A stretch of DNA of 64,000 nt, from positions 160,442 through 224,441 of the forward strand of contig NZ_KB899997.1 in assembly GCF_000378505.1 (NCBI RefSeq), read 5' to 3'. Source of the DNA: Modicisalibacter luteus DSM 23508. GTDB lineage: Bacteria; Pseudomonadota; Gammaproteobacteria; Pseudomonadales; Halomonadaceae. A model generated the notes under the pieces. That model was not told the origin of the DNA. It made no database searches and was given only the letters and a program-made list of their open reading frames with translations. This document shows, in pieces, positions 10,001 to 17,577 of this stretch (position 1 is the first letter of the stretch; each line of letters starts with the position of its first letter). The translations under genes and the position numbers were made by a program.

Positions 10001-10099
10001 GTAGTAGCCGATGGGACCAGTTGTCGGCATCAAATCCGTGACGGTGCCCAGCGTGACGCTCTACACGTCGCGCGCGTGCTTGACCTCGCACTGGCCTGA
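7094..10099 (+). CDS. FAD-binding and (Fe-S)-binding D-2-hydroxyacid dehydrogenase (YdiJ/GlcDF-like fusion)
   Basis: This 1001-residue protein fuses a GlcD-like flavoprotein with a GlcF-like iron-sulfur and CCG-domain half. The FAD-binding (PCMH) domain covers about residues 45-270, with P-R-G-A-G-T-S-Q-C at 83-91 and G-N-N-S-C-G-S-R-S near 157-165. A FAD-oxidase C-terminal domain follows to about 545. Two cysteine clusters start near C594 (CNNNGHC, then M-C-P-S-Y) and C653 (C-V-S-C-K-G-C-K-R-D-C-P). Two CCG motifs near 802 and 931 match the heterodisulfide-reductase-like domain. Relatives oxidise D-lactate, D-2-hydroxyglutarate or glycolate and pass electrons to quinone. Here GlcG and a glyoxylate aminotransferase upstream favour a glycolate-like or other D-2-hydroxyacid substrate. 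GGGGAAG precedes the ATG. Confidence 0.92.
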   Translation: MTSLSAKNAQPYNARIKPVSEVAARLQREIAGEVLFDQASRGRYSTDASIYQIMPLGVVVPRHQQDLQVALDIARDASMPVLPRGAGTSQCGQTVGEALVLDTSRWLNSVVEFDAEGRTVVVEPGIVLDHLNAWLKPHGLWFPVDVSTSAQCTLGGMAGNNSCGSRSIKYGNMVHNVLGIEALLADGTQAMFGPIDEMADSGRLSHIIERVRHIAEREDANIREHFPKVLRRVAGYNLDLFNCQNPRPYDVLGRANLAHLLVGSEGTLGLTQRLTLKLEPLPEHKVLGVVNFPTFYQAMDLTQHIVKLQPSAVELVDRTMIELSLENPSFRPVIEKSLIGKPEAILLVEFSGQERLSLLERLHQLNELMADLGLPDCVVDMPEADEQKALWNVRKAGLNIMMSMKGDGKPVSFIEDCAVPLENLAEYTDKLTQVFHKHGTEGTWYAHASVGTLHVRPILDMRRDGAQKMREIAEEASALVREYKGAYSGEHGDGICRGEWVAWQFGSELNAAFKEIKQLFDPTNLLNPNKIVDTPRMDDERYFRFPKHYQTIPVTPVLDWAPWNVKRDPLTGEQSEPGSAGDPTHGLAMAVEMCNNNGHCRKFDAGTMCPSYRVTRNEQHLTRGRANTLRLALSGQVGHEGLASDEVKEALDLCVSCKGCKRDCPTGVDMAKFKIEARAARAETHPLSWRDRMIADMPRYAPYASRMAPLLGRLERLPVLSRWVKQSLGLAEARTLPEFTGDYLRGAERPRADTDAVGEVVLFVDTFNNYMEADNAAAAHRVLTAAGYRVHLNNPPNQRPLCCGRTYLASGQVDKAKAEARRTLDHLMPYVQRGAAVVGLEPSCLLTLRDEFLQYGYGEEARQLAEAAMLFEEFLVREKAAGRLALDLKPLEASRAWLHGHCHQKAFDALRPVEAVLGWIPDLEVKTIESSCCGMAGSFGYEREHFDASMQMAELSLLPAVRQAEEQDLVVADGTSCRHQIRDGAQRDALHVARVLDLALA

Positions 10100-10120
10100 G
10101 TCGCAAATAAAAAGCAGCAG

Positions 10121-10157
10121 CGCAAGAGGGGCCGCAGAGCGCGTGCCTCCTCTTGCG
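10121..10157 (+). terminator. Stem-loop after the dehydrogenase gene
   Basis: A perfect 9-base inverted repeat, CGCAAGAGG at 10121-10129 and CCTCTTGCG at 10149-10157, lies between the dehydrogenase stop and the threonine aldolase start. Inner GGC/GCC bases can extend the stem with one bulge. There is no clear T-tract, so it may stabilise mRNA or pause transcription rather than terminate fully. Confidence 0.4.
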
Positions 10158-10187
10158 TTCGAATGGGCATGATGAGATGAACGAACG

Positions 10188-11218
10188 ATGATCGACCTGA
10201 GAAGCGATACCGTGACCCGCCCGAGCCAGGCAATGCGTGAAGCGATTGCCTCTGCCGAGGTGGGAGACGATGTCTGGGGGGATGACCCCAGTGCGGCGGC
10301 CTTCGAAAGGCTGTCGCCGAGCGTGCCGGGTTTGCCGCCGGCCTGCTCTTCCCATCGGGCACACAAAGCAACTTGACCGCATTGATGGCGCACTGCGAGC
10401 GCGGCGATGAGTTCATCGCAGGGCAGCAGTCGCATATCTACAAATACGAAGGCGGCGGCGCAGCGGTGCTGGCCAGTCTGCAGCCACAACCGATCGACAA
10501 TGCCTCGGACGGGACGTTGCCGCTGGAGAAAGTGGCTGACGCCATTAAGCGTGACGATATCCATTTCGCTCGCACACGCCTGGTCGCACTGGAAAACACA
10601 TTTCAGGGTAAGGTGTTGCCACAGGACTACATTGAGCAGGTGACAGCGCTGGCGAAGGAACATGGTCTGCTGACCCATCTTGATGGCGCGCGGCTGTTCA
10701 ATGCAGCAGTCGCCACCGGTCAGTCACTGGAGGTGTTGTGCCGAGGTTTCGATTCGGTCTCGCTGTGCTTTTCCAAGGGGCTAGGTGCCCCAGTGGGCTC
10801 GGTGCTGGTCGGCAGCGCTTCTTTCATCGCCCGGGCTCGTCGTTGGCGCAAGACGCTTGGCGGGGGCATGCGTCAGGCAGGGCTGCTGGCAGCGGGGTGC
10901 CATTACGCTCTGGAGCATCACGTCGCCGGACTGGCCGACGACCACCATCATGCTCGGCTACTGGCCGATGGCCTTTTGGACTTGCCGGGCGTCGAGGATG
11001 TCGAATGCCATACCAACATGGTCTTTGCGTGTTTTCCTGAAGCGCATCGTCAAGCGCTAGCCCAGTATCTACACGAGCGGGAAATCCTGATGGAGCCGCT
11101 GCCACATACGCGATTCGTCACCCATCGTGACGTATCCGAAGCGGACATTCGTCGTGTGCTGGCCGATATTCAGCGATATTTTCGTGACGTGGCCAGCACT
11201 ACGCCGCAGCGAGTATAA
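10188..11218 (+). pseudogene. ltaE: Low-specificity L-threonine aldolase, frameshifted
   Basis: The first reading frame (from ATG 10188) gives the canonical LtaE N-terminus [12 protein letters not shown] and [10 protein letters not shown]. After ERLS at about 10314-10316 the frame is lost; the next frame reads [20 protein letters not shown], exactly what LtaE should have next, and continues to the stop at 11218. One base is missing near 10314-10316. The remainder is complete, including the H-L-D-G-A-R-L-F-N segment and the PLP-lysine region S-L-C-F-S-K-G-L-G-A-P-V-G-S. The enzyme cleaves threonine or related beta-hydroxy amino acids to glycine plus an aldehyde. Either the gene is inactivated or the base is a sequencing error; the otherwise perfect conservation suggests a very recent event or an error. 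Confidence 0.85.
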
Positions 11219-11267
11219 AACTGCAGGGCCATGCACCGTAGGTGAGCTGAACATAAGGGGAGAAAAA

Positions 11268-11298
11268 ATACGCTCCGGGGAAACCGGAGCGTATCTTC
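11268..11298 (-). terminator. Intrinsic terminator between convergent ltaE and lctP
   Basis: An 11-base perfect stem (ATACGCTCCGG at 11268-11278, CCGGAGCGTAT at 11284-11294) encloses a GGAAA loop. On the minus strand it is followed by a run of six T residues, making it a classical Rho-independent terminator for the permease gene. On the plus strand the tail is TCTTC, so it may also stop ltaE transcription. Confidence 0.9.
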
Positions 11299-11320
11299 AT
11301 GTGACGCAGGTGTTCTTGTC

Positions 11321-13018
11321 CTAGTTACCCAGCAATTGGTCGCCAAGGCCAAGGACATAGAAGCCGATCAGACCCAGGATGCCCGTGAAGGTCACGTAGT
11401 AAAGCGTCGGCAGGATGGTCTTGCGCAGCGTCGTTCCTTCTCGACCGAGCAAGCCGACCGTGGCCGAGGCCGCGACTACGTTGTGAATGGCAATCATGTT
11501 GCCTGCAGCGGCCCCGACGGCCTGCAGGGCAACCATCAGTGTGGTTGAGACACCGAGCACTTCAGCCACGTTGAACTGGAAGTCGGCAAGCATCAGGTTG
11601 GACACTGTGTTGGAGCCGGCAATGAAGGCCCCCAGTGCACCCACCCACGGGGCAAAGAAGGGGTAGACGTCACCCACGCCATCGGCCACGAACTGCGCCA
11701 TGGCCACCGGCATGGAGACCAGGTCGGCCTGGTTGACACCGGAGTTGATCAGGATACGCACCATGGGGATGGTAAACAGCAGCACGAAGCCAGCGCCAAA
11801 GATGGTCCGGGTTGACTCGGAAAACGCTGCCTGAACTTGGCCACCGCGCATGCGGTGCATGAAGATGGTGATCAGCACGACCAAGAGCAGGATGCCACCG
11901 GGCAGGTAGAGCGGTTCGATACTGCCGGAAACCCCAGCTTCGCCGAGGATGTTGCTCCAGCCCAGGCTCAGTGAGGTCAGGGCTTCCTTGACCGGGGTGA
12001 CGGTGCGGGAGATGACCAGGAACACGGCCAGGAGCACATATGGCAGCCAGCCCATGAAAACCGACATCGGTGCACGCCCGGCCACTTGGTCGAGCTTGAT
12101 GTCGAGCTTGCCGATCCACTCATCCGGCCAGGAGGTCGACTCGGGGAAGTCCCAGGTCGTCTTGGGCAGCAGGAAGCCACGGCGCGCCGCCGGCACGACG
12201 ATGGCCAGGCCGATCATGGCGCCGATCATCGACGGGAACTCCGGCCCGAGTAGAACGCCGGCCAGCATGTAGGGCACCACGAAACAGATCCCGGCGAACA
12301 AGGCAAACGGGGCGATCTCCAGGCCTTCGCGCCACGAGCGGTTGGCCCCGAAGAAACGCACCATGATGGTGACCATGATCAATGGCATGAACAGTCCCAC
12401 GATGCCGTGCAGGATAGCGACTTCGGATGTGACTAGCTGGAAGTAGTCCGCCCAGTCGGCACCACCCGCGGCCAAGCGTTCAGTGATATCCGCCTTGCCG
12501 AGCCCACCGCTGACTCCGACCACGATCGGTGTGCCCACGGCGCCGAACGAGACTGGCGTGGACTGGATCATCATGCCGACCACAACGGCGGCCAGCGCCG
12601 GGAAACCCAGTGCCACCATCAGCGGCGCGGCGACGGCCGCTGGCGTTCCAAAGCCCGAGGCACCCTCGATGAAGCAGCCGAATAGCCAGGCGACGATGAT
12701 GGCCTGGACGCGCCGGTCCGGGCTGATGCCGGAGAAACCGTTACGAATCGCGGCGATTCCCCCTGAGTGCTTGAGCGTGTTAAGCAGCAGGATTGCGCCG
12801 AAGATGATCCATAGGATCGCCACAGTCAGGATCAGGCCTTGAAAGGTGGAAGCAAGGACGCGGGTGAACGTCATGTCCCAGGCAAACAGGCCGATCAGGG
12901 CCGTGACCAGATACACAATAGGCATCGCGGTACGTGCCGCGATACGAAAGCCGATCAATAGCACCCCTGCCAAAACGAGCGGCAGGAAAGCGAGTAACGC
13001 TAACAACGTTGGGTTCAT
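11321..13018 (-). CDS. lctP: L-lactate/glycolate permease, LctP family
   Basis: This 565-residue inner-membrane protein belongs to the LctP/GlcA family of lactate and glycolate permeases, with about a dozen hydrophobic segments. Diagnostic stretches are [11 protein letters not shown], the glycine-rich [15 protein letters not shown] motif around residues 115-130, [14 protein letters not shown], and [10 protein letters not shown] near the end. ATG 13018 is chosen over the in-frame TTG at 13027 because an AGAGGA site is correctly spaced only for the ATG. It converges on the hydroxyacid cluster, is bounded by a strong terminator, and has a PdhR/LldR-like operator 129 bases upstream. Substrate choice among lactate, glycolate and related acids is not resolvable here. 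Confidence 0.93.
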   Translation of the reverse strand: MNPTLLALLAFLPLVLAGVLLIGFRIAARTAMPIVYLVTALIGLFAWDMTFTRVLASTFQGLILTVAILWIIFGAILLLNTLKHSGGIAAIRNGFSGISPDRRVQAIIVAWLFGCFIEGASGFGTPAAVAAPLMVALGFPALAAVVVGMMIQSTPVSFGAVGTPIVVGVSGGLGKADITERLAAGGADWADYFQLVTSEVAILHGIVGLFMPLIMVTIMVRFFGANRSWREGLEIAPFALFAGICFVVPYMLAGVLLGPEFPSMIGAMIGLAIVVPAARRGFLLPKTTWDFPESTSWPDEWIGKLDIKLDQVAGRAPMSVFMGWLPYVLLAVFLVISRTVTPVKEALTSLSLGWSNILGEAGVSGSIEPLYLPGGILLLVVLITIFMHRMRGGQVQAAFSESTRTIFGAGFVLLFTIPMVRILINSGVNQADLVSMPVAMAQFVADGVGDVYPFFAPWVGALGAFIAGSNTVSNLMLADFQFNVAEVLGVSTTLMVALQAVGAAAGNMIAIHNVVAASATVGLLGREGTTLRKTILPTLYYVTFTGILGLIGFYVLGLGDQLLGN

Positions 13019-13371
13019 GAGGCACAATTCCTCTTGTACGTGTCCAGCAGGGCTGGCATGGAGAAACGACCGTTTACTTCATCTGCACGGGAGTAGCAGG
13101 TGTGGGCACGATAATAGGGAGATCCGGGTTTGGCTATCCTTGGGAAATTGGTAATACCAATAATACGAAGGGCTAATTGATTATGTAACTTATTGATATA
13201 TCTGTATTATAGTTTTTGTAATTCGTTCATTTGCGAGGCGAGGAGAGACGAAAGGGTAAAACGATTAGACTAATAGATAAGCGAAAGGTGAGGCTGCCAT
13301 AGGCAGTGGCGTCGCGCATCGCACAGTGCTAGCGTCATAGGACTTCCGTATCCCGCTTCTAAGGAGACTCC
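13019..13371. other. Divergent intergenic region between lctP and a GST-family gene
   Basis: These 353 bases carry no gene. The centre (about 13140-13230) is AT-rich and must contain the divergent promoters. The recognisable element is the palindromic operator described separately at 13147-13161. I could not assign -35 and -10 boxes with confidence. Confidence 0.5.
13147..13161. promoter_or_regulatory. PdhR/LldR-like GntR operator upstream of lctP
   Basis: ATTGGT, three bases, ACCAAT is a perfect palindrome, with a further A on the left, matching the AATTGGTnnnACCAATT box bound by FadR-subfamily GntR regulators such as PdhR and LldR of enteric bacteria. LldR controls lactate permease and dehydrogenase genes. 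The operator lies 129 bases upstream of lctP. No lldR homologue is in the window, so the regulator would be encoded elsewhere. Confidence 0.65.
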
Positions 13372-14082
13372 ATGACTCGGCAACTCTACGATCTGTGCGG
13401 TATCGACGATCGCCTGCGTTTCTCACCCTACTGCTGGCGCGTCAAGTTCGCGCTGGCGCACAAGGGTCTGGATTACGAGGCCTTGCCGTGGCATTTCACC
13501 GACAAGGAAGTCATCGCCTTTTCGAAGCAAGGCAAGGTGCCGGTTTTCATCGATGGCGATCAGACCATCACCGACAGTTACGAGATCTTCCGTTACCTCG
13601 ATCGGGCTTATCCCGATAAGCCCCTGCTCGGCGAGGGTGAAGCCGAAAGCCGAGCGCGTTTCTTCAAATTCTATGCCGAGCGTAGCCTGGCGCCAGGCAT
13701 GATGCGCACCATTGTCATGGACTTGTTCAATGCCATACATCCCAAGGATCGCGACTACTTTCGCGAAACCCGTGAGAAGGCCATGGGGCGAACATTGGAA
13801 GAGATCCATGCGCCGAGCACCGGACTGACCCTGCTCGACAAGGCGCTCGAGCCCTTGCGTGGCCGACTTTCCGAGGCCGACTTTCTGGATGGCGACGCAC
13901 CGGCAGGGGCCGACTACCTGGTTATTGGCCACTTCATGTGGGCACGTACCGTCTCAACGGCCGATCTGGTATCGAACGCCGACCCGGTTTATGCCTGGAT
14001 GGAACGCATGCTCGGCTTGCATGGGGGATTGGGGCGTAGTGCGACGCGTATCGTCGATATCGAGGGGGCTTACGGTTCCTGA
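13372..14082 (+). CDS. Glutathione S-transferase family protein
   Basis: This 236-residue cytoplasmic protein has the GST layout: an N-terminal thioredoxin-like domain (about residues 1-85) and an all-helical C-terminal domain. The N-terminal active-site region reads S-P-Y-C-W-R-V-K-F-A, the cis-proline is in G-K-V-P-V-F around residues 58-63, and the glutathione gamma-glutamyl contact appears as T-D-S-Y-E-I-F-R-Y-L. Such enzymes conjugate or reduce with glutathione; members with this arrangement include beta-etherase-like proteins. AAGGAG lies five bases before the ATG. A second GST-type gene follows after 95 bases, so the pair may be co-transcribed. Substrate unknown. Confidence 0.85.
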   Translation: MTRQLYDLCGIDDRLRFSPYCWRVKFALAHKGLDYEALPWHFTDKEVIAFSKQGKVPVFIDGDQTITDSYEIFRYLDRAYPDKPLLGEGEAESRARFFKFYAERSLAPGMMRTIVMDLFNAIHPKDRDYFRETREKAMGRTLEEIHAPSTGLTLLDKALEPLRGRLSEADFLDGDAPAGADYLVIGHFMWARTVSTADLVSNADPVYAWMERMLGLHGGLGRSATRIVDIEGAYGS

Positions 14083-14177
14083 TTCGTACGAGGCCGTCGG
14101 GGTGAAAATGCCGACGGGCCTCGAATTCGCTGTTAAGTGGCTAATGACTGGTTGTCAACGGCACAAGGAATCCTGCC

Positions 14178-14867
14178 ATGATCGATCTCTATTACTGGAC
14201 GACCCCCAACGGTCACAAGATCACGATCTTCCTGGAGGAGGCGGGGCTGGATTACCGCTTATATCCGGTCAATATCGGCCGTGGTGAACAGTTCACGGCC
14301 GACTTCCTAGCTATCGCACCCAATAACCGGATTCCCGCCATTGTCGATCGTAAGCCGGCCGATGGCGGCCAACCGCTGTCGCTGTTCGAATCAGGGGCCA
14401 TACTCGAATATCTTGCAGACAAGAGCGGCAAGTTCCTCCCGCGAAGTGGCCGCGAGCGCTACGTGGTGCTGCAATGGCTTTATTGGCAGATGGGCGGGCT
14501 GGGGCCAATGGCCGGCCAGAACCATCACTTCCGCAACTATGCGCCCAAGAAGATTGAGTATGCTGTCGAGCGATACATCAAGGAGACGGCACGTCTCTAT
14601 GGCGTGCTCGACCGCCAGCTCGAAGATAACGATTATGTGGCCGGCAGCGATTACTCTATCGCTGATATGGCGATTTGGCCGTGGATCAAGCCCTACGCCA
14701 ACCAAGGCCAGGACATCGAGGATTTTCCCAATGTCCAGCGCTGGTTCGAGGCCATCGGTGAGCGCGACGCGGTCAAGCGTGCCTATGGCCGGGCCGAAGA
14801 GATCAACCCGCAGGGTGGTGTTGAAATGAACGAGGAGGCGCGCAGGCACCTGTTCGGGCAAAAGTGA
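14178..14867 (+). CDS. yfcG: GSH-dependent disulfide-bond oxidoreductase, YfcG-like
   Basis: This 229-residue protein closely follows E. coli YfcG along its length, with the N-terminal P-N-G-H-K-I-T-I-F-L-E-E-A-G-L-D-Y-R, then P-N-N-R-I-P-A-I-V-D, L-F-E-S-G-A-I-L-E-Y-L, and G-G-L-G-P-M-A-G-Q-N-H-H-F. YfcG/YghU-type Nu-class GSTs bind two glutathione molecules and reduce disulfides using threonine/asparagine backbone contacts rather than a cysteine. The T-P-N triad is present at residues 9-11. ACAAGGAA precedes the ATG. A terminator hairpin closes the gene 29 bases downstream. Confidence 0.92.
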   Translation: MIDLYYWTTPNGHKITIFLEEAGLDYRLYPVNIGRGEQFTADFLAIAPNNRIPAIVDRKPADGGQPLSLFESGAILEYLADKSGKFLPRSGRERYVVLQWLYWQMGGLGPMAGQNHHFRNYAPKKIEYAVERYIKETARLYGVLDRQLEDNDYVAGSDYSIADMAIWPWIKPYANQGQDIEDFPNVQRWFEAIGERDAVKRAYGRAEEINPQGGVEMNEEARRHLFGQK

Positions 14868-14895
14868 CAATGGAGGATGTGCCACTTCGTTATCC

Positions 14896-14918
14896 AGGCC
14901 CAGCCTAGCTGGGCCTTT
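14896..14918 (+). terminator. Intrinsic terminator after yfcG
   Basis: AGGCCCAGC (14896-14904), loop CTA, GCTGGGCCT (14908-14916) form a nine-base perfect stem followed by TT. The short T-run makes it a moderate terminator, well placed between yfcG and the choline-sulfatase. Confidence 0.7.
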
Positions 14919-15007
14919 GAGCGCAAATAGATCGTTTGTGCCGGCCTTTGACTCGGGAGCAAGCTGAGGCTTCCGCAGTCAACCATGACAACGATACGGA
15001 GGCGGCG

Positions 15008-16522
15008 ATGAAGAAACCCAATATCCTGGTGCTGATGGCCGACCAGGTAAACGGCACGCTGTTCGACGACGGTCCGGCAGACTTTCTGCACATGCCGCAC
15101 CTCAAGGCATTGGCCCAGCGCTCGGTGTGCTTTCGCAATGCCTATACGCCGAGCTATCTGTGCGCGCCCGGGCGTGCCGCGTTCATGTCGGGGCAATTAC
15201 CCTCGCGTACTGGCGTCTACGACAACGCCGCCGAGTTCGCTTCAAGCATTCCGACCTGGGCGCATCACCTGCGCCGCGCCGGCTACCAGACCTGTCTCTC
15301 GGGCAAGATGCACTACGTCGGCCCGGACCAGTTGCACGGCTTCGAGTCGCGTCTGACCACTGACGTCTATCCGCCTGACTTCGGCTGGACGCCGGACTAC
15401 CGTCAACCCGGTGTGCGTATCGACTGGTGGTATCACAATCTGGGCTCGGTGACCGGTGCTGGCGTGGCCGAGATCACCAACCAGATGGAATATGACGACG
15501 AGGTCGCCTTCCACGCCGAGCAGAAGCTCTATGACCTTGCTCGCGGCCAAGACGATCGCCCTTGGGCGCTGTGCGTGAGTTTCACTCATCCGCACGATCC
15601 CTACGTGGCGCGGCGCAAGTTCTGGGATCTTTACAACGACTGCGAACATCTCGAGACGAAGGTGGGCGAGATCCCCTACGATAAGCAGGACCCGCACTCT
15701 CAGCGCCTCTTCGACGCCAACGACTATACCAAGTTCGACATCAAGCCCGAAAACATCCGACGCGCGCGCCAGGGCTATTTCGCCAACCTTTCCTACATCG
15801 ACGACAAAGTGGGTGGCATCCTCGACGTGCTCGAGCGCACCCGCATGCTCGACGATACCATCATCCTGTTCGTCTCCGATCATGGCGATATGCTCGGCGA
15901 GCGCGGGCTGTGGTTCAAGATGAGCCCATACGAAGGTTCATCAAGGGTACCGCTGATGGTCAGCGCGCCAGGCATCGATCCGCGGCGAGTCGACGATCCG
16001 GTGTCCTCGCTGGACATCAATGCCACCCTGGCTGATTTGGTCGGCATTGATCTCAGCGCGATCGAGCCATGGACCGACGGTGAGTCGTTGTTGCCGCTCA
16101 TGCACGGGGCCAGCCGCGAGACGCCGGTATATCTGGAATACGCCGCCGAGGGCAGTTATGCGCCGTTGGTGACCATCCGCCAAGGGCGCTACAAGTTCAA
16201 TCACTGTGAGCTCGATCCGCCCCAGTTGTTCGATCTTGAAGAAGACCCTGATGAGCTGAACAATCTGGCCGAGGACCCGAGACATGCCGAGTTGCTCGCC
16301 GAGTTTCAGCATCAGTGTCGCGAGCGCTGGGACATGGAGCGTTTCGATGCCGATGTGCGCGAGAGCCAGGCGCGCAGGCTGATCGTTTACGAAGCGCTGC
16401 GCAACGGTGCTTACTACCCGTGGGATCACCAGCCGTTGAAAGTGGCTTCGGAGCGCTACATGCGCAACCACATGGATCTCAACATACTCGAAGAGGCCCA
16501 ACGCTTCCCTCGCGGAGAGTGA
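15008..16522 (+). CDS. betC: Choline-sulfatase
   Basis: This 504-residue sulfatase hydrolyses choline-O-sulfate to choline and sulfate, feeding glycine-betaine synthesis or choline catabolism. It carries the formylglycine signature C-A-P-G-R at residues 52-56, with G where the sulfatase consensus and close relatives usually have S or A. The metal-binding aspartate follows at residue 12 and the S-D-H-G-D-M-L-G-E motif near 289-297. The BetC-specific C-terminus (E-S-Q-A-R-R, E-A-L-R-N-G-A-Y-Y-P-W-D, Y-M-R-N-H) is intact. ATG 15008 is chosen because GGAGG is seven bases upstream; the frame is open to 14936. Unusually, no betI, betB, betA or choline transporter gene is adjacent. Confidence 0.92.
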   Translation: MKKPNILVLMADQVNGTLFDDGPADFLHMPHLKALAQRSVCFRNAYTPSYLCAPGRAAFMSGQLPSRTGVYDNAAEFASSIPTWAHHLRRAGYQTCLSGKMHYVGPDQLHGFESRLTTDVYPPDFGWTPDYRQPGVRIDWWYHNLGSVTGAGVAEITNQMEYDDEVAFHAEQKLYDLARGQDDRPWALCVSFTHPHDPYVARRKFWDLYNDCEHLETKVGEIPYDKQDPHSQRLFDANDYTKFDIKPENIRRARQGYFANLSYIDDKVGGILDVLERTRMLDDTIILFVSDHGDMLGERGLWFKMSPYEGSSRVPLMVSAPGIDPRRVDDPVSSLDINATLADLVGIDLSAIEPWTDGESLLPLMHGASRETPVYLEYAAEGSYAPLVTIRQGRYKFNHCELDPPQLFDLEEDPDELNNLAEDPRHAELLAEFQHQCRERWDMERFDADVRESQARRLIVYEALRNGAYYPWDHQPLKVASERYMRNHMDLNILEEAQRFPRGE

Positions 16523-16683
16523 GTGACGAGAGTATTGTCCTGAACACGAAACCCCGTCGATATCGAGGCGGGCGCCACCGATATAAACCTGGCTATATCG
16601 CGGTACTTTCTGATTGCCGGCATAGTCGCGGTTTCAGCGGTTCAGGGTTCGCCATGCTATTGGCGCTCGGCCTGTCGGCTTGA

Positions 16684-17496
<813 letters not shown>

Positions 17497-17522
17497 GCCG
17501 TTAAACCAACGTAACGACAAAC

Positions 17523-17552
17523 GACACCACCCTGGCGTTGCCGGGTGGTGTC
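17523..17552. terminator. Hairpin between convergent ydfG and PQQ-dehydrogenase genes
   Basis: GACACCACCC (17523-17532) pairs perfectly with GGGTGGTGTC (17543-17552), with an inner GGC/GCC extension. It has no T-tract on either strand but sits exactly between two convergent stops, so a bidirectional termination role is likely. Confidence 0.65.
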
Positions 17553-17577
17553 CGCAACACTGCTACTGTTGCCTGAG

